The notes under the pieces: model-generated
Told to the model about the DNA's origin: nothing
Database searches by the model: none
The model's input: only the letters and a program-made list of their open reading frames with translations
In this document: positions 24,087-33,847 of the stretch, piece by piece
How the letters are laid out: the number at the start of each line of letters is the position of its first letter
How positions within the stretch are numbered: position 1 is the first letter of the stretch
Position numbers and translations under genes: made by a program
Assembly: GCF_014654895.1 (NCBI RefSeq)
Contig: NZ_BNBE01000001.1
Coordinates: forward strand, 744,001-808,000
Direction of reading: 5' to 3'
DNA length: 64,000 nucleotides
Source of the DNA: Streptomyces filamentosus
GTDB lineage: Bacteria > Actinomycetota > Actinomycetes > Streptomycetales > Streptomycetaceae

Positions 24087-27000
24087 GTGGCAGCTCAGGA
24101 CTCCCTGCTCAAGAAGTACGGGGACCGGTCTTACCGGCACGTGACGATGGCTCGGCACCAGGGCACGACGATCGCGTTCGCGATGGACGCCTCCCGCCGG
24201 ATCGTCTACACGGTGCTGGACCTGGCCGGGCCGCTGACCAAGGGGGAGGTGGACTCGGCGTACTGGAGCGACAACCCGGCCGAGGTCGGCTTCCCCCGGG
24301 AGATCGCCGAGGTGGGGTACGCCGTGGCCGGCGCGACGGCGATGCCGACGGTCAAGCGGGGCGGGGCAGAGGCCGGTGCCGACGAGCGGCCGGCCACCGC
24401 AGAGATCGACCCGTTCCTGTCCAGCACGGCTCGGCTGACGGCGGACGCCCCGTTCCACGTGATATCCGACGGCACGTACGTGGTGATCCTGCGGCAGTCG
24501 GTCGGCGGGACGCACCCGGACGCGGTGTACAAGCTGACCGGCGGCGGCAGTTCGGGGGACGCGTCCCGCGCCGACTACGTGCTCAGCGCCGCGAAGAAGG
24601 TGCCGCTGGTGCGCGACACCCTGCTCGTCGACCGGTTCGTTTTGGTGGACGGGAAGCTGAAGCCGGTGCTGGAGGTGCGCTTCAAGCGCAGCCGGCACGC
24701 CACCCGCCCGGAGTCGGCCAAGGACAGCCTGGGCACCGAGGACATGGAGGGCCGCCCGTTCCACGAGCCGACCCAGGAGCTGTCCTTCGTCCGGAACCTG
24801 ACTCAGGGCCGGTTCGCCGCCGTCCTGGTGCCCACCGCTGTCGCCAACGTGCAGCGCTGGCAGCTGTTCGCCCACAACGACGCCACCGGCCGCGTCGACA
24901 GCTTCAACATCGAGCAGGGCGCCCAGGGACTGTTCAACACCCAGGGCACCCGCTTCTGGACCAGCCCGGATGCGGCCTACCGGGACTCGGTGTTCGAGCG
25001 CAGCCCGGGCACCTGCCCCTTCACCGGCCGCGAGCTGGTGCCGGTGACCGGCAGCGAGGGCCACGCGGAGACCGCGCTGCGCCTGGACGGCGTCGACGGC
25101 CACCTCGACCTGGGCGACCGGGCGCCGCTGCACTTCGGCGGGAAGGCATACTCGATCGAGGCGTGGGTCAAGCCCGCCGCCCTGGAGGGCCCGGTGCTGG
25201 GCCGCAGCGGGGAGTACCTGTTCGGCGTGGACGCCAACGGCGCGGTGTTCCTCAGCCACGACGGGGCGCCGACGGCGCTCACCTCCACCGAAACGCTCGC
25301 GACGGACAGCTACGCCCACATCGCCGCCACCTTCGACGGCACCACGGCGAAGCTGTACGTCAACGGCAAGCAGGCCGGGAGCGCGGCGCTGCCGTTCACG
25401 CCGCTCACCGGCGTGCACACCCTGGTCGGCAAGCGGAGTTCCGGCGGCACCGACAGCTTCTTCAACGGCGACCTCGATGAGCTGCGGATCTGGAACCGGG
25501 TGCGCTCGGCGGCCGAACTCACCACGGACCTGAACAACCGGCTGATCGGCAACGAGCCGGGTCTGGTGGCCTACTACCGCTTCGACGAGGGCACGGGCAC
25601 CACCGCCCACGACCAGACCGACCACGCCGGGCACGGCACGCTCGTGGGCAACGCGCGGTGGACCGGCTCGGACGCCCCGGTCGGCGACCACCCCGGGGTG
25701 CGGCGCGACAGCTTCACCCTCAAGGGCCGCTCGGTGGTCTCCGGCATGTCGGCCCTGCTCTACCACCAGCAGGAGAACGTCGTCGCGGGCTACCGCGCCG
25801 ACCCCAAGCCGGCCAAGCGGCAGGCCCGGGTGATGCTGGCCTTCGCCGCGAAGTACGGCCAGGAGCCCGCCGTGGCCACCCTGGACTTCGCGGTGGGCCG
25901 GGACGGCCGGCTGGCCCAGGTGCCGGACCTCCTGGAGCCGCAGGTGCTCAAGCGCCCGACGAAGGGCCAGGACTCGGAGCAGGTCAGCACCCTGCAGCAG
26001 CTGATCAAGCGGCTGGAGCCGGAGGTCGCCGCCATCGAGGCGGACATCAACCGGCTGAAGGGCGCGGCCGGACGGCTGGCCGAGTACCAGGCGGAGTACG
26101 ACCGGCTCAAGCCAGGGTTCGACGCCCTGGAACAGCAGTACCTCGCCGAGAAGGACCTGGTGACCTCCTGGATCTACAACATCGAGCTCAAGACCCCGCG
26201 GGTGGTGCCCGGCAGCACGCTGCAGTGGCTCGGCGGCACCGACAACCAGGCGGAGAGCGGCGCTGTGTTCGTCCTCGACAGCGTCTACACGTCCTGGCGG
26301 TTCGACGCCGTCGGCGAGAGCCAGGACGGCAGGCCCTGCTACTGGCTGGTCTCCCACCGGTTCAACAAGGACGTCCGCGTCGTGGGCAACTCGACCTCGG
26401 AGAACGCCCAGCTGTACCTGCGCCCCCGCGACCCGGGCAACCGGTCCGCGCAGTTCCAGTTGGTCACCGAGGGCGACTGCGTCCGCCTCGTCAACCGGGC
26501 GAGCCGGCTCGCGATCGGCTCCCCCTCCACGTACCAGTACGCCCAGGTGCTCCAGTCGAGCGAGTGCCTCAAGGCCGAGACGGGCCTGTTCCGGATGACC
26601 CAGGTGTCCATGCGGTCGGGCGTCGACCAGCGCTACTTCGCGGCCAAGACGCAGATGGATCCCGCGCGCGAACGCCTCCAGGAGGCGCTCAAGGCCCAGC
26701 AGCGCATCGCGGAGCTGCAGATCAACCTGACCGCCAAGCAGGCCGAACTCGCCGACGCACGGACCCAGCTGGCCAAGCTCTCGGGTGCGCTCCAGGGCGA
26801 CGACGACCTCACGGTCGCGATGCCGCTGCTCGCGGTGGACAGCACCGGCCTGAGCCTGGCCGGCGGCCTGCTGGAGTTCGCCCGGGGCACCGACCGGCCC
26901 GCGCTGCTGGACAGCGGCACCGGCAACCTCGTGCTGTACTTCCGCGGCGCCGACGACCAGTTCTTCGCCGCGTACTACGACACCGCCGTCCTGCGCGGCA

Positions 27001-30000
27001 CCCGGACACTCGCCGCCGACACCGGCACGCTCGTCTTTCTCGCCCGGGACCCGGCCGTCCCCCTGGACGGCGCCACGATCACCGTCACCGACGGCGACGC
27101 GCCCGGCCGCTGCGACCTGACCGTAACCGTCGGCCCGGACACCGAGACCTGGCGCTCCCTGCCGCGCAAGGCCGAGCAGATGGCCGCCGCACTGGCCGGC
27201 AGCCCCGGCCGCCCGGTGACGCTCAGCGCGGTCGCCCGGGTGACGGGCAGCACCGTCGAACTCACCACGCCCACCACCGTCGCCGTCCCGGCCAAGGCCC
27301 ACCTGCAGATCGGCGGCACCGGCTACGCCGTGGCCACCGACGCCCCGATCGGCGCCAAGTCGCTGGAGCTGACGGCGAAGAACGTCACGGCCAAGCCCGG
27401 CGACAAGGTGAGCCTGGTCGGCTACGACTGGACACGGGCGCAGTCCACCCGCCCCGGGGTGCTGCTCTCCGCCGGCTCCCGCCTGGTCACGCTGAGCACG
27501 GGCGGGGTCGAATCCGTGCCCAACGGCACCGCCAAGGCGGCGATCACCGGGCGCGGCTGCCGCTGGCGGGCCGAGATGCCGGGCCGGGCCTTCCTGTTCG
27601 ACGGCAAGGAGCAGTACCTGACCCTGCCCGCCGGCAAGCAGCAGAGCATCGCCCCGACCGGTGACCTGAGTCTGGAGGCGTGGGTCAACCCCGAGGCCGG
27701 AGGGGGCCGGATCGTCCACGCCAAGACGGACGGATCGGGCTACTCCCTGGCGCTCGCCCCGGCCGCCCTGCCGGCCTGGCAGTTCGTCAACGGCACCAAG
27801 GCCCAGCTGACTCCCTCGCTCGACCTGGCGAACCGGGACTTCACCATCGAGCTGTGGGCCAAGCGCAACCAGTCCCGGGGCCGCGTCGAGCCGCTGCTGT
27901 TCCACGGCGCGACGGCCGGCCGGGTCGACCAGTCCCTGCACCTGTGGTTCCACCCCGACGAGACCTTCTACTTCTCGCTATACGGCGACGACATGAAGAC
28001 CACCCAGGCATACCCGGACCTGGAGTGGCACCACTGGGCCGCGGTGTACAAGAACGCCACCCGGGAGCAGATCCTCTACCGGGACGGCGTCGAGGTCGGC
28101 CGCCGCACCTCCACCGGGGCCTACACCGGCAACGGTCCGCTGGTCCTGGGCCACTTCCCCTTCAGCGGCGACTACCTCGACGGCCAGATCGACGAGGTCC
28201 GGGTCTTCGGCCGGGCCCGCACCAAGCAGGAGATCTCCGCCGAGCGCCACCAGCGACTCTCCGGCCGGGAACCCGGCCTGCTGGGGTACTGGACCTTCCC
28301 CGGGAAGGACGGCCCGGCCTCGCCGATCAAGGGCTACCAGGTGACCGCCCGGGTGGGCGACCGGGTGCTGAAGTCGGCCGAGCGCTTCCCCTGCAATGAA
28401 TGGGCGCACCTCGCCGCCACCTTCACCCAGTCCTGGGCGCTGAGCCTGGACGGTGGCGAGGGACTATCGGTGGCCGCGCAACCCGCGCTGGACGTGCTGG
28501 AGGACCTCACCGTCGAGGCGTTCGTCCGGATCGACAAGCTGGGCACGCCCATCGGCCTGCTCACCAAGGGCACAGTCGTCGACGGCGGCCGGGACGGCGT
28601 CCCGTACCAGCTCGGTGTCCGGGCCGATGGCCTGGTGGAGTTCGCCTTCGCCGAGGCGAACGGCAAGCCCGTCCGCTACACCTCCGACCGGGCCGTCACG
28701 CCCGGCGCGTTCCACCGCATCACCGTGGTGCGCGAGCGCCGCAAGCCCGCGGTCTCCACCACCACCCAGACGACCACGAACGCGGTCCAGCCGGAGCAGG
28801 AGATCCGCTTCTACCTCGACGGCGGTGCCGTCGGCAGCCACGTGTACAGCGGCCCCGGCGCGCAGTCCAACACCAGCGAGGTGGTGATCGGCCGCGGCCT
28901 GACCGGCGTGCTGTGCGAGCTGCGGCTGTGGAATTCCGCCCGGCCGCAGGCCCGGCTCGGGTTGCCGGTCACCTCGCGCGAGAAGGGCCTGCTGGCGCGC
29001 TGGGCGTTCAACGAGAACGCCGGCAACGTCACCCTCGACGTGTCCGGTACCTTCCCGGCGAAGCTGCGCGGCGCCCGCTGGACCCGCGACGTCGACCCCC
29101 TGGCCAGCCCGCTGCGGCTGTACCGCAACGGCGAGCCGCTCACCGAGGCACCACTGACCGCGCAGGACACCACCGCGGCCTGGGGTGACCCCCAACTCAC
29201 CCTGGGCGCACGGTTGGAGGGCGGCAAGCCGGCAGACCTGCTCACCGGCACGCTGGAGGAGGTCCGCATCTGGCGGACCGTCCGCACCCAGGAGCAGATC
29301 CAGGACAACCTGTTCACCCGCCTGCGCGGGGAGAAGCAGGACCTGCTCGGCTACTGGCCCTTCGACCGGGACTCCACCGAGCCCGGCAGCACGTCCGTCC
29401 GGGACGAGGGCCTGCGCGGCAACCACCTGGGCTTCTCCGCCAAGCGACCGCGCGTCCTGCTCTCCACCGCGCCCGTCTCCACCGACACCGCCCAGGTCCG
29501 CTCGGCCCTCGCCGACGTCCGCACCCCCTTCCACGACACCATCGCCGGCGCCCCCGCCGTCACCGAGTACGCCGACCTGCAGTACGACGCCAAGGGCGAA
29601 GCACTGGGCGTGCTCAAGCGCTGCTACGCCTTCGTCCGGGACGGCCGCTGGCACCTGGTCACCGGCTACAAGGTCGGCGACCTGACCACCGAGTGGGTCG
29701 GCCAGGCCCAGTTCGACCCGCAACTCGTCGGCTACGTCGAGGGCGCCCCACCGGTGCCGTCCGAGAACCTCACCGACAAGGCCGACGGCTTCCCCGGCGC
29801 CTCCTCCGTGGAGTTCGCCGAAGCCGACCAGGTGGTGCGCAGCCTCTCCTCCAGCAGGACCCGCAGCGTCAACGCCGCCTTCAACTTCTCCTTCGGCGTC
29901 GAGACCGACGCCAGCGTCCTGACGATCACCGCCCCGCTCGGCTTCGGCACCGCGCAGCCACTGGCCGAGGGCCAGATGAAGATCGGCGGGAAGGGCAGCC

Positions 30001-31406
30001 TGGAGTTCGCCAACACCTGGAGCACCGACACCAAGGTCAGCCAGGGCCAGAACACCGCCCGCAAGACGAAGCTGGCGCTGACCGGGTACACCGAGGACGC
30101 GGCCAAGGTACTGAACAGCGCCGTCGGCCGCCGGTACGTGCCCGCCAACACCGGCACCGCCCTGGTCCAGTCCCAGACCGCCGACGTCTTCGCGCTGCGC
30201 CTGGCGCACACCGGAGCCCTGGTCGCCTACCGGATGCTGCCCAACCCCGACATCCCGCTGGACTGGAACATCATCCACTTCCCGATCAACCCCCGCTACA
30301 CCAAGCAGGGCACCCTGGACGGCGCGGTCGGCTTCGACGACCGCGGCAAGGTCACCGACCCCGACTACCCCACCGCCACCGCGTACGGCGAGTACAGCTA
30401 CTTCAAGCCCCGGGACGCCTACGCGCTCAAGCGCCGCATCACCCGCGACCAGCAGCGCCTGGAAGCCTTCTACGAGTCGGTCTCCACCGAAACCCACCAC
30501 CCGGACCCGACCGGGGCCCAGGCGCAGTCGGTGCTGCGCTCGATGGGAGTCTCCGGCGGGCAGCAGGAGACCGGCCGCGGCACCTCCGGCAGCGCGGCCG
30601 CGACCGGCTTCTCGCACCGCGACCTGGTCAACACCTACGTCTGGACCGCCCAGGGCGGCTTCTTCGCCGAGAGCACCGAGGCCACCGACGCCGTCAGCGA
30701 GACCACCTCCGGCTCGTACACCTTCAGCGGCTCGTTCGGCGCCAGCTTCGAAGGCAGCTTCGGCGCCCTCGGCCTCGGATGGTTCGGCAGCCTCGACGCC
30801 TCCGTGGGCGGCGGTTTCAGCGTCACCAGGGCCAAGGCCAAGGACGCCTCCCGCTCCTTCGGCCTCGACGTCCAGTGCGCGCCCTCCGGCGACCTCCAGC
30901 GCCGCGACAGCAACGGCAAGCCGGTCTACAACGCCGCCGGCAAACCCGTGCTGGTGCCCGGCAAGGTCGACGCCTACCGCTTCCTCACCTTCTACCTCGG
31001 CGAGAACAGCGCCAACTTCGACGACTTCTACCACAAGGTCGTCGACCCGACCTGGCTGCAGGGCAGCGACGCACCCGACGCCGCCGCCCTCCGCCAGGCC
31101 CGCCAGAACACCGCCAAACCCCCGTGCTGGCGCATCCTGCACCGCGTCACCTACGTCAGCCGCGTCCTCGCCCCCGTACCGCCGCCCGGCGCACCGCCGC
31201 TGGAGAAGGCGATGCGCGCCGAGAACATCGACAGCAACTACGAACTGATCAAGCGCCTCGAACCGTACGTCCGCCCGTCCGCCACCACCACCGGCGCCCT
31301 TGCCACCGCCACCCGCGAGGTCCTCGCGACCCAGCTGCCCGAACTCCTGCCCCACGCCACCGAGATCAGCGACTACCTCACCCGCTACTTCGGCATGGAG
31401 AACTGA
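24087..31406 (+). CDS. Giant multi-LamG protein, function unknown
   Basis: 2439 residues from GTG, with AAGGGG five bases upstream. No signal peptide or membrane anchor is visible. Layout: a unique N-terminal region (1-320); LamG/concanavalin-like jelly roll (about 327-525); coiled coil (about 631-690); a ricin-like beta-trefoil candidate (about 710-845, with QWLGG and VRLVNRASRLAIGS); a second coiled coil (about 857-908); then four more LamG-like modules (about 1167-1230, 1240-1390, 1457-1627, 1672-1763). Each LamG ends with an E(V/L)R(I/V/L) strand, such as DEVRVFGRAR. The last 640 residues are beta-rich, including a Ser/Gly/Phe-alternating stretch near 2205-2260 (GSYTFSGSFGASFEGSFG). A pore-forming or surface-binding effector is possible but is inference. 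It stands alone in the right half of the island. Confidence 0.88.
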   Translation: MAAQDSLLKKYGDRSYRHVTMARHQGTTIAFAMDASRRIVYTVLDLAGPLTKGEVDSAYWSDNPAEVGFPREIAEVGYAVAGATAMPTVKRGGAEAGADERPATAEIDPFLSSTARLTADAPFHVISDGTYVVILRQSVGGTHPDAVYKLTGGGSSGDASRADYVLSAAKKVPLVRDTLLVDRFVLVDGKLKPVLEVRFKRSRHATRPESAKDSLGTEDMEGRPFHEPTQELSFVRNLTQGRFAAVLVPTAVANVQRWQLFAHNDATGRVDSFNIEQGAQGLFNTQGTRFWTSPDAAYRDSVFERSPGTCPFTGRELVPVTGSEGHAETALRLDGVDGHLDLGDRAPLHFGGKAYSIEAWVKPAALEGPVLGRSGEYLFGVDANGAVFLSHDGAPTALTSTETLATDSYAHIAATFDGTTAKLYVNGKQAGSAALPFTPLTGVHTLVGKRSSGGTDSFFNGDLDELRIWNRVRSAAELTTDLNNRLIGNEPGLVAYYRFDEGTGTTAHDQTDHAGHGTLVGNARWTGSDAPVGDHPGVRRDSFTLKGRSVVSGMSALLYHQQENVVAGYRADPKPAKRQARVMLAFAAKYGQEPAVATLDFAVGRDGRLAQVPDLLEPQVLKRPTKGQDSEQVSTLQQLIKRLEPEVAAIEADINRLKGAAGRLAEYQAEYDRLKPGFDALEQQYLAEKDLVTSWIYNIELKTPRVVPGSTLQWLGGTDNQAESGAVFVLDSVYTSWRFDAVGESQDGRPCYWLVSHRFNKDVRVVGNSTSENAQLYLRPRDPGNRSAQFQLVTEGDCVRLVNRASRLAIGSPSTYQYAQVLQSSECLKAETGLFRMTQVSMRSGVDQRYFAAKTQMDPARERLQEALKAQQRIAELQINLTAKQAELADARTQLAKLSGALQGDDDLTVAMPLLAVDSTGLSLAGGLLEFARGTDRPALLDSGTGNLVLYFRGADDQFFAAYYDTAVLRGTRTLAADTGTLVFLARDPAVPLDGATITVTDGDAPGRCDLTVTVGPDTETWRSLPRKAEQMAAALAGSPGRPVTLSAVARVTGSTVELTTPTTVAVPAKAHLQIGGTGYAVATDAPIGAKSLELTAKNVTAKPGDKVSLVGYDWTRAQSTRPGVLLSAGSRLVTLSTGGVESVPNGTAKAAITGRGCRWRAEMPGRAFLFDGKEQYLTLPAGKQQSIAPTGDLSLEAWVNPEAGGGRIVHAKTDGSGYSLALAPAALPAWQFVNGTKAQLTPSLDLANRDFTIELWAKRNQSRGRVEPLLFHGATAGRVDQSLHLWFHPDETFYFSLYGDDMKTTQAYPDLEWHHWAAVYKNATREQILYRDGVEVGRRTSTGAYTGNGPLVLGHFPFSGDYLDGQIDEVRVFGRARTKQEISAERHQRLSGREPGLLGYWTFPGKDGPASPIKGYQVTARVGDRVLKSAERFPCNEWAHLAATFTQSWALSLDGGEGLSVAAQPALDVLEDLTVEAFVRIDKLGTPIGLLTKGTVVDGGRDGVPYQLGVRADGLVEFAFAEANGKPVRYTSDRAVTPGAFHRITVVRERRKPAVSTTTQTTTNAVQPEQEIRFYLDGGAVGSHVYSGPGAQSNTSEVVIGRGLTGVLCELRLWNSARPQARLGLPVTSREKGLLARWAFNENAGNVTLDVSGTFPAKLRGARWTRDVDPLASPLRLYRNGEPLTEAPLTAQDTTAAWGDPQLTLGARLEGGKPADLLTGTLEEVRIWRTVRTQEQIQDNLFTRLRGEKQDLLGYWPFDRDSTEPGSTSVRDEGLRGNHLGFSAKRPRVLLSTAPVSTDTAQVRSALADVRTPFHDTIAGAPAVTEYADLQYDAKGEALGVLKRCYAFVRDGRWHLVTGYKVGDLTTEWVGQAQFDPQLVGYVEGAPPVPSENLTDKADGFPGASSVEFAEADQVVRSLSSSRTRSVNAAFNFSFGVETDASVLTITAPLGFGTAQPLAEGQMKIGGKGSLEFANTWSTDTKVSQGQNTARKTKLALTGYTEDAAKVLNSAVGRRYVPANTGTALVQSQTADVFALRLAHTGALVAYRMLPNPDIPLDWNIIHFPINPRYTKQGTLDGAVGFDDRGKVTDPDYPTATAYGEYSYFKPRDAYALKRRITRDQQRLEAFYESVSTETHHPDPTGAQAQSVLRSMGVSGGQQETGRGTSGSAAATGFSHRDLVNTYVWTAQGGFFAESTEATDAVSETTSGSYTFSGSFGASFEGSFGALGLGWFGSLDASVGGGFSVTRAKAKDASRSFGLDVQCAPSGDLQRRDSNGKPVYNAAGKPVLVPGKVDAYRFLTFYLGENSANFDDFYHKVVDPTWLQGSDAPDAAALRQARQNTAKPPCWRILHRVTYVSRVLAPVPPPGAPPLEKAMRAENIDSNYELIKRLEPYVRPSATTTGALATATREVLATQLPELLPHATEISDYLTRYFGMEN

Positions 31407-31411
31407 CTCCC

Positions 31412-31443
31412 GCCCGGCCCTCCGGCACCCCGGAGGGCCGGGC
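31412..31443 (+). terminator. Terminator of giant LamG gene
   Basis: GCCCGGCCCTCCGG (31412-31425) pairs perfectly over 14 bp with 31430-31443 around a 4-base loop, six bases past the stop. Confidence 0.8.
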
Positions 31444-31803
31444 ACGCCTCGTCCGCACCGCCCCGGCAACAAGGCAACAGATCCTCTACCTCACCGCCAG
31501 GAGCCAGCGGGTGCTGCGCGAGCGGCTCGCAACATACGCCGCCGACCTCGCGGCCCGATGCGACCGGAGCCCGTCCCTCACCCCCCGGACCCGACGACCG
31601 CGCGGCCGTGAAGGGCGACGGGCAAACGTGCCGCCCCGCGACGGACCGTCGTCACGCAGCCGCGTAGCTGGCCCACTCCAGGTCGTCCTGATCGTCCTCG
31701 TGATCGTCAAGCGCCGCACGATCGAACCCGCCGCCGACGGCACCGGCCCGCACGCTCAGGCCGCACACCGCGCGACCGGGCGCTGACAGCGATCGAACAC
31801 ACG

Positions 31804-31847
31804 CGCCGACGGGCGGGGACGGATCAGCCCGTCCCCGCCCGTCGGCG
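31804..31847. terminator. Perfect 19-bp inverted repeat
   Basis: 31804-31822 (CGCCGACGGGCGGGGACGG) pairs perfectly with 31829-31847 around a 6-base loop. It is probably a bidirectional terminator. It overlaps the end of the possible regulator remnant on the minus strand. Confidence 0.65.
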
Positions 31848-32056
31848 TACCCAGGCAGACTCGAAGACCGCAGCAATCAGCGACAACAGCTCCGTCGGCG
31901 ACAACTGCGCCCCGTTCCACGGCCCGACCGCGAACTCATGATCGGCACTCGCTACAGCCCCTAGGTGTGTTGTCCGGGCGATCATGGCGCTCTCGACGGA
32001 GTCGGATCGGGGCAAGCGAGCAGGTTGTCGCGAAACGGCCGGGGTCCGGTCTGGGG

Positions 32057-32947
32057 TCAGTAGCAGGTGACGTACAGGTCGACGCCATGCGGCGTGCTGT
32101 TGCCGGTCGCCTGGACCTGCCAGCCGTCACGGCCGCCGCTCTCCGCAGCGGTCAGGGGCCTGCTGGTCACCAGTGTGTCGTCGTACCCGGTGACAGCCGC
32201 TCCGCCGCCGACGACCTTCTTGTCAGTGGCGCACTGCAAGACGCCGCCGGCGACATCGTCGGAGGTCGTGTGGGTGTAGCGGGTCGTCGTCAGACCGGCG
32301 ATGGGATCGGCGCAGATCGCGTAGCCGTCGACCCGCAACTGCTCCGCATGGACGTCGTAGCCGGAGACGATCCACTGGTTGGGACTGGCGCTCCCGGCCG
32401 GGCCGGGGTACGACTGGTTCAGGTTCCGGGTCCCGCCGTAGACCGTTCCGCCGCCGCCGAACGCAACCTTGCCGGTGGGGCATGTGGTGACGAGCGGGGC
32501 GTTGCGGTCGATGGTGAAGTGGTACTGCTCGGCCACCTCGTAGCCGGCCGGGGCGTAGATGCACACCGCGTGGACCGTCACGGTCAGCGGCTTCGGCCCG
32601 CTGCGGGCCGACGCGGTCCAGCCGTACGCCCCCTGGGAGTTCTGGGCGGGCATGCTCTCGACGAGAGCCACCATGTTGGAGTACAGCGGCTGACCGACCG
32701 TCGCGTAGGCGCCACCGGAGATGGGGACCTGCCCCGGGGGGCAGCTGACTGTCACCGCCTGGTCGTCGCCCACCGAGGCGGTCTTCTTCGCCATCACCAT
32801 GCCGCGGAAGGGACCCGACGCCGGCGGTGTACCGTCCGTCACCATCACCGCGTGCGAGGCAGGGGCACCGGTGATCACCCCCGCCAGCGTGCCGGTCACG
32901 ACCGCCAACGCCGTGGCGGCCGACCTCAGCCTGTTCAGAATGCGCAT
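32057..32947 (-). CDS. Secreted three-repeat cysteine protein
   Basis: 296 residues from the ATG at 32947 with AAGGA upstream. A Sec signal peptide occupies about residues 1-33, likely cleaved after SHA. The mature part is three copies of one module. Each opens with a Cys before a P/A-G/D-K/Q turn (SCPPGQVPISGG, TCPTGKVAFGGG, QCATDKKVVGGG) and closes with a Cys after a V/A strand (Cys69-Cys129, Cys156-Cys212, Cys239-Cys295). Spacings of 60, 56 and 56 suggest one disulfide per module. The chain ends VTCY. It is exported; I do not recognise a family with a known activity. It sits alone at the right end of the island, separated from the giant gene by terminators. Confidence 0.85.
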   Translation of the reverse strand: MRILNRLRSAATALAVVTGTLAGVITGAPASHAVMVTDGTPPASGPFRGMVMAKKTASVGDDQAVTVSCPPGQVPISGGAYATVGQPLYSNMVALVESMPAQNSQGAYGWTASARSGPKPLTVTVHAVCIYAPAGYEVAEQYHFTIDRNAPLVTTCPTGKVAFGGGGTVYGGTRNLNQSYPGPAGSASPNQWIVSGYDVHAEQLRVDGYAICADPIAGLTTTRYTHTTSDDVAGGVLQCATDKKVVGGGAAVTGYDDTLVTSRPLTAAESGGRDGWQVQATGNSTPHGVDLYVTCY

Positions 32948-33139
32948 GGGGCGTCCTTCGCGTGTACACAGATACATGACAGAGAGTCATTGTTCCACAG
33001 CGCTCTGTTATCAGTCGACCGCTCAAGGCAGCCCGGCGAGAGTGAACCTGGCCGGCTTATCATTGCCAGTTGGACCGCTGGACAGGCCGGGGCACGTCCG
33101 CCCCGCACCGCAGCGGCCGTGCCCACCGCGGCTATGGAG

Positions 33140-33450
33140 GCGGTCGCGTGAGCGCCCACAGCCAGATCATGGCCGACCCCGTAGCGGTCCTCGTCGAAGC
33201 CGGGGGGGCCGTCCGCCGCGCGAGCCTTTGCGCAGGCGGGCGGCCTGACCGTCGGCCGCCTCCGGGATCATGCGCCGAATACCGAGGCGCCGCGGGTACT
33301 CACGACATGGCCCATTGCTGTAGGCCTTGCCGGCGGCGAGGCTGTCCGGCTTCTCACGGGGCCTGCCTGACCCGGGCCATGGCACGCGAATCTTCTCCAG
33401 GACAGGCTTGAACCGGGTGCAGTCAGCCCGCTGGCCTGCGGCGACGAGCA
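33140..33450 (-). pseudogene. Frame-shifted IS5-like transposase fragment
   Basis: The minus strand encodes AAGKAYSNGPCREYPRRLGIRRMIPE, then ADGQAARLRKGSRGGRPP, the end of the DDE domain typical of actinobacterial IS5-family transposases. Continuation as GFDEDRY needs a frame change at a run of seven C (33202-33208 on the plus strand); six would restore it. No N-terminal half or clear terminal repeats are visible, so it is a decayed element. Confidence 0.65.
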
Positions 33451-33752
33451 AGCACAGGGAGCGGCAGCAGCCGTCCGCGCTCAAGTGGAGCGGGCCCTCA
33501 CCTCCACCACGAGCCGACGACCTCAGGCCCTTTCTCGGACGCTGGAGCCCCTACAGCCCCTGACGGAAGACGGACCGGACACTCTACCGAGTGTCACGGA
33601 ACGTCACCATCGATAAGCGGATGAGGCAGGGGCAGCCAACAGTTCCGCAGCCAGGGCCCTAGCCACCTCAAGACGCCTACTTCCACACAGACGAGGGCTC
33701 CACCCCGCGTTCGCCAAGCGCGAATGACGACCCATTAGGAATAACCCCGTCC

Positions 33753-33847
33753 GTGCGTCAAACGTGCGTCACGTGCGTCGAATATGCGTCAAGATATCGC
33801 ACCTAACGCACGTAACGCCCATAACACACACTCGGAGAAACGCCAGG
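33753..33847. repeat. GTGCGTCA direct repeats beside the right junction
   Basis: GTGCGTCA at 33753 and 33764, GTGCGTCG at 33773 and ATGCGTCA at 33784 are spaced 9-11 bp, about one helical turn. Opposite-strand versions (TAACGCAC and TAACGCCC) follow at about 33803-33820. The array ends at the CAGGTCAG core overlapping the methyltransferase stop. Such arrays are typical of recombinase or excisionase arm sites. Confidence 0.55.

Larger units (their letters stand above)
31407..32056. other. Gap after giant gene with two strong hairpins
   Basis: 650 bases. A perfect 14-bp stem (31412-31443) ends the giant gene and a perfect 19-bp stem lies at 31804-31847. A minus-strand frame ending at 31824 (SADHEFAVGPWNGAQLSP, then ELLSLIAAVFESAW) resembles the end of a regulator but has no good start, so it may be a gene remnant. 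No intact gene is seen. Confidence 0.55.
32948..33847. other. Right island end: promoter, IS remnant and direct repeats
   Basis: 900 bases with no intact gene. The first 70 hold the promoter of the secreted protein. A frame-shifted IS5-like transposase fragment follows on the minus strand. The last 100 bases carry four GTGCGTCA-like repeats and the flank homologous to the left junction, directly next to the methyltransferase stop. Confidence 0.6.

Noticed and set aside
24006..31472. Very long open frames on the minus strand opposite the giant gene (24006-27953 and 28464-31472).
   Set aside because: They are antisense shadows of a high-GC gene. The plus frame has recognisable domains and a ribosome site; the minus frames show only Gly/Ala/Val/Asp-rich composition.
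31652..31876. A minus-strand frame ending in an acidic tail (DDHEDDQDDLEW).
   Set aside because: The tail looks protein-like but the frame crosses the 19-bp terminator stem and has no plausible start; at most it is a remnant.
33070..33563. Plus-strand frames near the right island end.
   Set aside because: They are antisense to the IS5-like fragment and have no domain or ribosome site.
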